This document shows positions 15,945 through 22,301 of a stretch of 33,922 bases of DNA, in pieces. The stretch's first letter is position 1. Each line of letters begins with the position of its first letter. The position numbers were made by a program, and so were the translations under genes. Below the pieces are notes generated by a model. It searched no databases. It was not told the origin of the DNA and was given only the letters and a program-made list of their open reading frames with translations. The stretch comes from Candidatus Treponema faecavium (GTDB lineage Bacteria > Spirochaetota > Spirochaetia > Treponematales > Treponemataceae), in the NCBI GenBank assembly GCA_019113455.1, contig DXHG01000103.1, positions 1 through 33,922 of the forward strand, written 5' to 3'.

Positions 15945-17654
15945 ATGGAAAGATTTTTACAAGTTTATTATATACTTTTTTCGGCTTTTATGTCGGCGGC
16001 GGCAATTCAGAATGAATTTCTGCCGCTCGGCTCCCCCTTTTTAGGATTATTTGCACTGGCGCCGCTGTATCTGGCCGTTTCACGGTCAAAAAGCTATGCA
16101 GAAGCCGCGTGTCTGACAGGTCTGCAGGTCGGCGCCACACACCTCTTGTCAAGTTTCTGGCTTGCGTTTTTTAAGGATTTTGCCGTTTTTACGCTGGGAG
16201 CATCCGCGGCCGGCACCGCCGTTATCGGCCTTGTCTTCGGCTGCTATCTCTATCTGCCGTTCAGCAAAGACCATAACAGAACAAACACGCTTGCCCGTAT
16301 GCAGCCGAAAGCGTCAGTGCCGGTGCGGGTGCTGTATTTTTCCGCTGTATGGGTGCTCTACGAATGGGCAAAATCAAACGGCTTTTTAGGCTACCCATGG
16401 GGCACCATCCACATGAGCAGCTGGAAATGGCCGCTCATTATCCAGATTGTCGATATAACCGGCGTAACAGGCATCACGTTTCTGTTCGCGTGCTGCTCGG
16501 CGCTCACAGCAGAAACGCTTCTGCTCCTCCCCTGTTGCCGCACGCAGCGGCGCTCGCTTGCGGTGCTTGCCGCACGCTGTGCGCAGCTGCGAAACTGCAC
16601 CGCCGCGTGGCTCTGCCTGATTGCCGCCGCCGCCGCGTACGGCGCATACCATCTGACAAAAGACCGCACGCCGGTAAAATATATCGACGCGGTTATCGTG
16701 CAGCATAATGTCGACTCATGGAACGAAACAGGCGATGACGGCTCCCTTGCCATCCTCACATCGCAGCGCCTCACAGAACAGGCGCTTGCAAAACAGCCGC
16801 AGGCAGATCTCATCATCTGGAGCGAGTCAGTCATTCCGTATGCAATGCCGCAGTCGCACTCATTCTACACCGCATTTCCGCTTCAGAATCCGCTTGTTCC
16901 GTTTATCAAAGAACACCGCATACCAATCATTATCGGCGGGCCGGTAACGCTCGACGCGCAAAAACACTTTTACGGCAACTCTGCCGTATTGTTTGGCAGG
17001 GACGGCACATACAACGGCTTTTACTCAAAAATGCAGCTTGTGCCGTTCGCTGAAGTTATTCCGTACGGAGAAACGGAATGGATGCGCACGTTCATGCAAA
17101 ATATAGTCGGTTTTTCAAGCGGCTGGACGCCGGGAACATCATTGACGCTGTTCGATATTCCGCTTGATGACACACAAAAAGAGCAGGACGCGGCAGCCTA
17201 TACCCAGCATGATGCGCTGCCGCCGATTACCGGCGACACTGCCCGCATCAGCGTACCCATCTGCTTTGAAGACGCGTTTCCGTCAGTATGCCGCGCGCTC
17301 TTTCTCCGCGGCAGCGAGGCGTTTCTCAATATCACAAACGATTCCTGGTCGCGCATGGCAAGCGCCGAATACCAGCATTTTGCGGTGGCGGCGTTCCGCA
17401 GCATTGAATTCCGCACAACGCTGGTGCGGACAACCAATTCCGGCTATTCCGTACTGCTTGACCCCACCGGACGGATACAAAAAGACATGCCGCTGTTCAG
17501 CGCCTGCTCGGACACGTGGACTATTCCCATATACGAACGCACGCTCACAATATACGCGCGCTTAGGCGACTGGTTTCCCGCCGTCTGCCTGATTGCCGCG
17601 GCAGCATACGCAGTTCTTTTTAGAATCAAAGCGCGGTTCCGCAGCGCTCCATAA
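15945..17654 (+). CDS. lnt: apolipoprotein N-acyltransferase
   Basis: A 569-residue inner-membrane enzyme that adds the third acyl chain to the N-terminal cysteine of lipoproteins, using phospholipid as donor; important in lipoprotein-rich spirochaetes. The N-terminal membrane block (to about residue 245) includes the family motif YEWAKSNGFLGYPWG. The carbon-nitrogen hydrolase domain follows, with the catalytic triad Glu294 (IIWSES), Lys362 (YSKMQLVPFAE) and Cys440 (ICFED), then NITNDSW. A final membrane helix sits at about 548-563. The last 29 bp overlap the end of convergent miaA. The start ATG lacks a ribosome-binding site and lies next to a promoter-like pair. Confidence 0.95.
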   Translation: MERFLQVYYILFSAFMSAAAIQNEFLPLGSPFLGLFALAPLYLAVSRSKSYAEAACLTGLQVGATHLLSSFWLAFFKDFAVFTLGASAAGTAVIGLVFGCYLYLPFSKDHNRTNTLARMQPKASVPVRVLYFSAVWVLYEWAKSNGFLGYPWGTIHMSSWKWPLIIQIVDITGVTGITFLFACCSALTAETLLLLPCCRTQRRSLAVLAARCAQLRNCTAAWLCLIAAAAAYGAYHLTKDRTPVKYIDAVIVQHNVDSWNETGDDGSLAILTSQRLTEQALAKQPQADLIIWSESVIPYAMPQSHSFYTAFPLQNPLVPFIKEHRIPIIIGGPVTLDAQKHFYGNSAVLFGRDGTYNGFYSKMQLVPFAEVIPYGETEWMRTFMQNIVGFSSGWTPGTSLTLFDIPLDDTQKEQDAAAYTQHDALPPITGDTARISVPICFEDAFPSVCRALFLRGSEAFLNITNDSWSRMASAEYQHFAVAAFRSIEFRTTLVRTTNSGYSVLLDPTGRIQKDMPLFSACSDTWTIPIYERTLTIYARLGDWFPAVCLIAAAAYAVLFRIKARFRSAP

Positions 17655-18600
17655 ATAAGGCCGTTTGCCGCGCCGCGCCGTCATAATCGTCAGCGCCGCA
17701 GCGCAGCGCGCCGTCAATGCGTTTAAAGAATGTCTCCTGCCGCTTTGCATAGTGGCAGCTGTCGCTGATAACCGCGGCCTTAACTGCGGAAAGCCACAAC
17801 GCATTCTCGCTGAAATCACTGCGGCGCACCGTAAAAAACTCTTTATACCCGATTGCCTGCATCCCGGGATCGTGTTCGGTACAGCCGCCGCGCACGAGCG
17901 ACTCCACTTCTTCCGCCAGGCCGCTTTCAAACATAGCCTCGATCCGTTCCGCTATGCGCTTATACAGCTCGGCTCTGTCCCGCACCAGAAAAAGAACGCA
18001 GAACCGGTACTGCGCGCGCGGCTGCTGCGGCTGACGGTATGAGCTCAGCGGTTTTCCCGCAGTATATGGAACTTCAAGCGCGCGCACAATGCGGTATGCG
18101 TCGTTAGGGTGTATGCGCGCCGCGCTTTCAGGATCACGGTCAAGCAGCTCCTCATACAGTACCGGCGCGCCTTCTGCCTGCAACCTGCGCTGCAATTCCG
18201 CGCGCACGCGCATATCCGCCTGCGGCGTTGGAGGAAGCCCGTAAATAAAGTTTTTAATGTAAAATGCCGTGCCGCCGACAATAACGGGGATTTTACCGCG
18301 TCTTGCTATATCCCTGCAGCACAGATCGGCACAGCGCACAAATTCACCTGCCCCAAACGGCTCTTTCGGCGAACAAATATCTATGAGATGATGCGGCAGT
18401 TTCTTCAAGAATTCCGCTTCCGGCTTCGCCGTCCCGATATCCATGCCGCAGTATGCCTGCATGGAATCAGCGCTGATAACTTCTGCCATACCGGCAAACG
18501 GACTCTCCTCCCCGGCTGCAAACAGTCTGCCGGCAAGCGCCGTTTTGCCGCACGCGGTTGCACCGCACAGGATAAGAACCGGTATCGCAGCGCCGGTCAT
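17626..18600 (-). CDS. miaA: tRNA dimethylallyltransferase MiaA
   Basis: A 324-residue enzyme that transfers dimethylallyl from DMAPP to N6 of A37 in tRNAs reading UNN codons. The P-loop GATACGKT is at 13-20, followed by SADSMQAYCGMDIGTAKP (Asp44, Ser45), HHLID, PVIVGGTAFYIKNFIYGL and the C-terminal QAIGYKEF. It begins 6 bp after rpoZ and is probably translated from the same mRNA. Its substrate DMAPP derives from the MEP pathway whose first enzyme, Dxs, is encoded at 29132-31051. The 3' end overlaps lnt by 29 bp tail to tail. Confidence 0.95.
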   Translation of the reverse strand: MTGAAIPVLILCGATACGKTALAGRLFAAGEESPFAGMAEVISADSMQAYCGMDIGTAKPEAEFLKKLPHHLIDICSPKEPFGAGEFVRCADLCCRDIARRGKIPVIVGGTAFYIKNFIYGLPPTPQADMRVRAELQRRLQAEGAPVLYEELLDRDPESAARIHPNDAYRIVRALEVPYTAGKPLSSYRQPQQPRAQYRFCVLFLVRDRAELYKRIAERIEAMFESGLAEEVESLVRGGCTEHDPGMQAIGYKEFFTVRRSDFSENALWLSAVKAAVISDSCHYAKRQETFFKRIDGALRCGADDYDGAARQTALFMERCGTAL

Positions 18601-18606
18601 ACGCGG

Positions 18607-18798
18607 TTAATTTTCAATACTGTATGTAACGCTGTGGTCAAAAAGCTGCTGCGCGGCAACTGACACGACTTTATCGTCACTCTCTTCTATAACAGGATCT
18701 TTCACCATTGAAAGCTGATACGCGCGGCGGCTTGCGGCGCACGTCATTTCATAAATATTGCCTTTAAACTTGATTAACTGTTCCAACGGGAATATCAT
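18607..18798 (-). CDS. rpoZ: RNA polymerase omega subunit, spirochaete type
   Basis: A 63-residue protein. The frame opens further upstream (18825), but the ATG at 18796-18798 is preceded by AGAGG with 8 bases spacing and gives the expected start MIFPLEQLI. GNIYEMTCAASRRAYQLS corresponds to the conserved omega segment (aaRRArQL) that clamps the beta' C terminus, and DDKVVSVAAQQLF matches the later helix. It assists assembly of RNA polymerase. It heads the rpoZ-miaA operon behind a strong promoter at 18837-18865. Confidence 0.85.
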   Translation of the reverse strand: MIFPLEQLIKFKGNIYEMTCAASRRAYQLSMVKDPVIEESDDKVVSVAAQQLFDHSVTYSIEN

Positions 18799-18836
18799 AT
18801 CAGTATACCTCTGCACATTGCACAAATAGTTTACAC

Positions 18837-18865
18837 AGTATAATAGAAAAGAATAATTATGTAAA
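18837..18865 (-). promoter_or_regulatory. promoter of rpoZ-miaA
   Basis: On the minus strand TTTACA (plus 18860-18865), 17 bp, TATACT (plus 18837-18842), five of six consensus bases in each hexamer. Transcription would begin near 18830, giving a leader of about 32 nt that contains the AGAGG site. Confidence 0.7.
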
Positions 18866-18944
18866 CCCTTGTAAACTGCCGCAGCAATACGTTGATATGG
18901 CGGCTTGCGATACAGAAACGGATAATACCGTGATGTGATTATTT

Positions 18945-19017
18945 TGAGCTACACTGGATTCGAACCAGTGACCCACGCCTTAAAAGGGCGTTGCTCTACC
19001 TACTGAGCTAGTAGCCC
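18945..19017 (-). tRNA. tRNA-Lys (anticodon TTT)
   Basis: A 73-nt cloverleaf on the minus strand. The acceptor stem is GGGCTAC with GTAGCTC (one G-T pair) and discriminator A. The D arm is GCTC/GAGC. The anticodon stem is ACGCC/GGCGT with loop CTTTTAA; the anticodon TTT is at plus 18982-18984. The T arm is CACTG/CAGTG with GTTCGAATC. The CCA end is not encoded. It lies about 80 bp upstream of the rpoZ promoter, on the same strand. Confidence 0.97.
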
Positions 19018-19019
19018 AT

Positions 19020-19032
19020 CCTCAATCTGAGG
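19020..19032 (-). other. small hairpin in the tRNA-Lys 5' leader
   Basis: CCTCA and TGAGG flank a 3-nt loop just upstream of the tRNA 5' end, inside the predicted primary transcript. It may aid RNase P processing; this is an inference. Confidence 0.35.
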
Positions 19033-19042
19033 TATGTGAAAT

Positions 19043-19071
19043 ATATTACATACAATAAGAAAAAAAGTCAA
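19043..19071 (-). promoter_or_regulatory. promoter of tRNA-Lys
   Basis: On the minus strand TTGACT (plus 19066-19071), 17 bp, TAATAT (plus 19043-19048). Start near 19036 gives a leader of about 19 nt before the tRNA. Confidence 0.7.
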
Positions 19072-19211
19072 GAGGGAATATACACATGTCAGGGCAGCGG
19101 CATTTATGCTGCACGCTATATTTGCAGTTCCCTGCAGAGTGCTTCTGCACTTGCCCGCAGTCTGTGATACAGCAAATGCAGCTGTTCTAAAAACATTTTT
19201 TCTCATCGCAA
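19072..19211. other. intergenic stretch, nothing recognised
   Basis: Between the tRNA-Lys promoter and the second palindrome array. I see no supported gene, RNA or terminator; the ORFs crossing it are driven by the array. Confidence 0.5.
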
Positions 19212-19430
19212 TTTTCCCATTTAAAAAATAAAAATTTGCCGATTGCAAAATTTTATTTTGCCATTTATCAGACATGCATTTTGCCGATGGCCAGCGGCGC
19301 ACTTGCCGACGGCAAATTTTTAGTTTGCCGTCGGCAAATGAAACGTTTGCAATCGGCAAGTGTCTCGCTGGCCGACGGCAAATTTCTTACCGGATAAACG
19401 GCAAATGTAAATTTTGCCACCGGCAAAAGT
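19212..19430. repeat. 22-bp-phased palindrome array, copy 2
   Basis: Same element and same orientation as the array at 1070-1380. Units start at 19235, 19257 (half), 19280, 19302, 19324, 19346, 19368, 19391 (half) and 19413. The stretch 19212-19405 aligns without any gap to 1087-1280 (194 bp, 15 differences by my hand count, about 92 percent identity). The later units of copy 1 (1288, 1310) have no counterpart here. Of the 15 differences, 10 lie in palindrome cores. At unit 19346 the sequence is TTTGCAATCGGCAAG against TTTGCCGATTGCAAG in copy 1, an exact inversion of the 13-bp inner part. It sits between tRNA-Lys and the three-gene cassette. Confidence 0.9.
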
Positions 19431-19442
19431 TTTAGTTTGTTA

Positions 19443-19646
19443 TACAGCTGATAAATTCATACCGATACGTCTGTACGTTTGAGACATCGACTCAAACGCG
19501 GCAGCCTGACGCACAGCGCCAAGCCTCAATCGTCAAACCAGCTGTCGGCTCACCGCTGTCGTCTTCATCGGCGGCTGGCAAACGGTCAGGCGCTGTTTTC
19601 TCCAGACCGGCGCGGCTCCGCACACAGGATTGCTGCACCTGCAATA
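19443..19646. other. non-coding stretch with a perfect hairpin
   Basis: No supported gene. CGTTTGAG (19476-19483) and CTCAAACG (19491-19498) form a perfect 8-bp stem with a 7-nt loop. Neither strand has a T-run after it, so it is not a standard terminator. The 12-mer GACGCACAGCGC is also found just beyond array copy 1 (near 1387), hinting that the duplicated element extends past the palindromes. Confidence 0.4.
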
Positions 19647-19675
19647 TTGACTTTGGAAAGATTCAGGGGTATACT
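19647..19675 (+). promoter_or_regulatory. promoter of the DUF6884/GIY-YIG/DUF4145 cassette
   Basis: TTGACT (19647-19652), 17 bp, TATACT (19670-19675), five of six consensus bases each. Start near 19682, with a leader of about 28 nt to the ATG at 19710 that contains the AAGGAAG ribosome site. Confidence 0.75.
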
Positions 19676-19709
19676 GATAGTATCTTATATTAGTTATGAA
19701 GGAAGTATC

Positions 19710-20156
19710 ATGGATAACATGAAGCACATAGCATTGATCGCCTGCAGCAAAAGCAAACAGGGACAAAATGACCCCGCCAGAAAATTCAAGGCGCAGGACA
19801 TTTACACAGGCAATACGTTCAAACTGGCAAAAACGGAAGGCATACGGCGGTTCGGCTGCGAAGACTTTCATATTTTATCATCCAAGTATTATCTGCTCGA
19901 TAAGGATGACGGGATTTCGTACTACGACATGTATCTTGGTTCGCAATCGGCGTCATATAAGAAAATGTGGGCCGGCAAAGTTATTTCAGCCCTAAAAGCA
20001 AAATATGATATAGAAAACACAAAATTTTATATCTTTGGCGGCAAACCATATTATGAAAATCTCACACCGCACCTCAACTGCGTGGTGTTTGGTTATATAA
20101 GCAGCAGCAAAATCGATCTTGAAAAACCAACCGAATACAAAAACGGAGGGAAATAG
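19710..20156 (+). CDS. DUF6884-type protein (YaaA-like)
   Basis: A 148-residue protein. The frame is open from 19479, but the ATG at 19710 is chosen because AAGGAAG precedes it, the promoter ends at 19675, and homology starts at MKHIALIACSKSK. That opening, then AQDIYTGNTFKLAKTEG and FHILSSKYYLLDKDD, is the pattern I associate with DUF6884, a domain related to YaaA-type proteins. The biochemical role is not established. It heads a three-gene operon: the next gene starts 2 bp after its stop. No membrane segments are seen. Confidence 0.75.
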   Translation: MDNMKHIALIACSKSKQGQNDPARKFKAQDIYTGNTFKLAKTEGIRRFGCEDFHILSSKYYLLDKDDGISYYDMYLGSQSASYKKMWAGKVISALKAKYDIENTKFYIFGGKPYYENLTPHLNCVVFGYISSSKIDLEKPTEYKNGGK

Positions 20157-20158
20157 CC

Positions 20159-20710
20159 GTGATTCAGGCGTCAAAACTGCGCGAAAAACAGGAGCTGCAG
20201 AACATCCGTGATGTCCCCGGCTATTACAAATGGTGGGCGCGCAAAGAAGAACTCGAGCTGATTCTCAACGCCCTGCAGGTGCCGTTTGACGACATAAAAG
20301 ACGCGCTCGAAACAGCTGACGGGCTGTTCTGCATCTATGTGGGAATCGCCGAAAAAGAATCGGTTCGTAACCGGCTGAGCTGGCATGTAAACGACCCGCA
20401 CACGGAAACGCGCGTGCGAAACGGCATCCTTTCAACGCTCCGCCAGAGCATCGCAAGCATTGTCGCCGGCAATCAATACGACAAAACCGCGACAAATGCC
20501 TTTATCGATAAACTCTTTATTGAATGGTTTTATAGCGAAAACCCGATAAAATCGGACAGTGCGCATATTGAACTGCACGAAATTGAACACCGGCTGATGA
20601 CGGACTATTTTCGCATCCTGAACATCCGCGATAACCGCCATCCCTGCGCCGCGTATACGGCAAAAAAACTGAGCGCACTCAGAAAAGCAGGCAAACACAT
20701 ACAAAACTAA
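20159..20710 (+). CDS. GIY-YIG-like nuclease domain protein
   Basis: A 183-residue protein with GTG start at 20159, supported by GGAGGG at 20145-20150. DVPGYYKWW (about 18-26) resembles the GIY strand, LFCIYVGIA (about 56-64) the YIG strand, and SVRNRLSWHV (68-77) the following helix with the expected Arg. The C-terminal half has HIELHEIEHRLMTDYFRILNIRDN, which could supply the catalytic Glu. GIY-YIG nucleases cut DNA in restriction, repair and homing. Here the motifs are divergent (GYY for GIY, YVG for YIG), so nuclease activity is an inference. The gene is sandwiched in a compact operon with DUF6884 and DUF4145-like genes. Confidence 0.65.
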   Translation: MIQASKLREKQELQNIRDVPGYYKWWARKEELELILNALQVPFDDIKDALETADGLFCIYVGIAEKESVRNRLSWHVNDPHTETRVRNGILSTLRQSIASIVAGNQYDKTATNAFIDKLFIEWFYSENPIKSDSAHIELHEIEHRLMTDYFRILNIRDNRHPCAAYTAKKLSALRKAGKHIQN

Positions 20711-20729
20711 GCGCAAGGAGTTTTTGGTT

Positions 20730-21431
20730 ATGTCTGATTGGCGTGATATCTGGAAAGAAGCGATACGGGTAAACAGCTCGGTCGCAAGAAGCGGCGACGT
20801 TTCGGAATATGACCGGTTATACAAAAAATATGGCGACGACGGAATGATTCACTATACCGCCGCCGCTTCATATGAACTACTGGGAAAACAAACAGAAGCC
20901 ATGGCTGAATACGAGAAGGCAAAAGATTGTTTTCCCGCACCGCACTGGAAAGACGTGGCGGCTAAAAACGCAGAGCGGCTAAAAAAACGGCGAAGTCCTG
21001 AGCAGTTTTTCGAACAGGATGATTTTAATGAGCTTTTGTGGTACGGTTTTCAAAAAATGTATGAATTCGTCAACCTTGATCCGTTTAACCGCTACATCGC
21101 TTTATCCGCATTGGCAAGAGGCAGTTCCGAATGGTCACTGTCGCTGGTTGATTTCAGAACAGTCATGGAGCTTACAATAAAACAGTATTACCCTGAGATA
21201 ATAGAAACTACCTGCCAAAAGGATTCACTGCTTGCTACTTTAAAAGAATTACAAAAACAAACCGATATTCCCAAGCATATTATCGATACGCTGCACGCAA
21301 TCCGCAAAGCCGGAAATATAGCGGCGCACGACGCAAGGATTGTCGAGGCTGAAAAGATCGCTAACGCAAAGAATTTTATAAAAGCAATGGCGTATTTCAA
21401 CAATCTTGAACCAAACAAATATATAGTATAA
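20730..21431 (+). CDS. TPR and DUF4145 (HEPN-like) domain protein
   Basis: A 233-residue protein. The start is ATG at 20730, with AAGGAG at 20715-20720. Residues about 25-78 look like a TPR pair (HYTAAASYELLGKQTEAMAE). Residues about 130-225 match the DUF4145/HEPN-like fold: SLVDFRTVMELTIKQYYPEI, then LLATLKELQKQ, then IRKAGNIAAHDARIVEAE. IRKxGNxAAH is the family hallmark (Arg and His of a HEPN-like site, here seven residues apart). HEPN proteins are often RNases in defence systems; DUF4145 proteins are often found beside nucleases. It is the third gene of the cassette, 19 bp after the GIY-YIG gene. Confidence 0.7.
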   Translation: MSDWRDIWKEAIRVNSSVARSGDVSEYDRLYKKYGDDGMIHYTAAASYELLGKQTEAMAEYEKAKDCFPAPHWKDVAAKNAERLKKRRSPEQFFEQDDFNELLWYGFQKMYEFVNLDPFNRYIALSALARGSSEWSLSLVDFRTVMELTIKQYYPEIIETTCQKDSLLATLKELQKQTDIPKHIIDTLHAIRKAGNIAAHDARIVEAEKIANAKNFIKAMAYFNNLEPNKYIV

Positions 21432-21486
21432 GCAGCGATTTATCCGTCCTGCCCTGTCTGCCGGTCTTTCATCAGCGCGTCAATAA

Positions 21487-21515
21487 TTGCAACAAGCGCG
21501 CAATTACGGTATGCT
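21487..21515 (+). promoter_or_regulatory. candidate promoter of the UDG-priA operon
   Basis: TTGCAA (21487-21492), 17 bp, TATGCT (21510-21515), identical hexamers and spacing to those at 3183-3211. The predicted start, about 21522, coincides with the ATG, and no Shine-Dalgarno precedes the gene. Confidence 0.4.
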
Positions 21516-21521
21516 TGCGCC

Positions 21522-22301
21522 ATGACGGTTGATGAAAAAAAAGAGCTGTACGCGCTGCTGCGCACGGTCGCGTCTTCTTTATACGGGTGCAGCGCGCGCG
21601 AATACGAACAGGAACCGGTGTTTTCAGCCGATGTGCCCGACGGCCCGGCGGCGCAGCCTGCTCCCGAATACTCATCGCCTTCAGTGCATGACGGCGCGCC
21701 TTCGTCGCTTGACGCCGTTGCCGCCACCATCGCCAGCTGCAGAAAGTGCGGCCTGTGCGCAAAGCGGCGCAGCACCGTGCCGGGCACCGGCTGCACGTCT
21801 CCTGCAGTTCTGGTGATAGGCGAAGGCCCCGGCGCCGATGAGGACGCAAGCGGGCTTCCCTTTGTGGGGCGCGCCGGTCAGCTCCTTGACAAAATGCTTG
21901 CCGCTATTTCCCTTTCGCGCACGGCAAACTGCTTTATCGCCAACATCGTCAAATGCCGGCCGCCGAATAACCGAGATCCCCTGCCCGACGAAATGTACGC
22001 CTGCAGACCGTATCTTGACGCGCAGATTTCGCTGCTGCGCCCGGCAAGCATCCTTGCCGTCGGACGCATCGCGGCGCAGAACCTGCTTAACACGAGCGAG
22101 GGCATCGGCAGGCTGCACGGCGTGTTCCGCGAATACAACGGCATTCCGTTCATGGCGACGTATCACCCGAGCGCGCTTCTGCGCAACGCCGAACTCAAGC
22201 GTCCCGCGTGGGAAGACCTCAAGCTGTTCCGCAGCCGTCTGGAAACGCTCGTTCCCGGCTACGCGGAACCCTTTAACAGGGAGCGCGGACAGCCGGTATG
22301 A
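21522..22301 (+). CDS. uracil-DNA glycosylase, family 4 (Fe-S)
   Basis: A 259-residue base-excision repair enzyme that removes uracil from DNA. Four cluster cysteines are visible: Cys73 and Cys76 (CRKC), Cys145 (NIVKCRPPNNRDP) and Cys161. Motif 1, GEGPGADEDASGLPFVGRAG (from residue 100), and motif 2, YHPSALLR near residue 218, are intact. The first 65 residues are a low-complexity Ala/Pro-rich extension, often seen in proteins once annotated as phage SPO1 DNA polymerase-related. Its stop overlaps the priA start by ATGA, so two DNA-maintenance genes are coupled. Confidence 0.93.
   Translation: MTVDEKKELYALLRTVASSLYGCSAREYEQEPVFSADVPDGPAAQPAPEYSSPSVHDGAPSSLDAVAATIASCRKCGLCAKRRSTVPGTGCTSPAVLVIGEGPGADEDASGLPFVGRAGQLLDKMLAAISLSRTANCFIANIVKCRPPNNRDPLPDEMYACRPYLDAQISLLRPASILAVGRIAAQNLLNTSEGIGRLHGVFREYNGIPFMATYHPSALLRNAELKRPAWEDLKLFRSRLETLVPGYAEPFNRERGQPV

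Noticed and set aside
18945-19017. tRNA-Lys as an integration site for the cassette at 19647-21431.
   Set aside because: The islet lies on the 5' side of the tRNA with its promoter intact between, no duplicated tRNA 3' end was seen, and no integrase is present.
19000-19359. 119-codon minus-strand ORF over array 2.
   Set aside because: Same repeat-driven artefact, and its 3' end runs into the tRNA-Lys gene.
19479-19709. N-terminal extension of the DUF6884 gene from 19479.
   Set aside because: It would span the promoter and hairpin, has no ribosome site, and is unlike the family; the ATG at 19710 has AAGGAAG.
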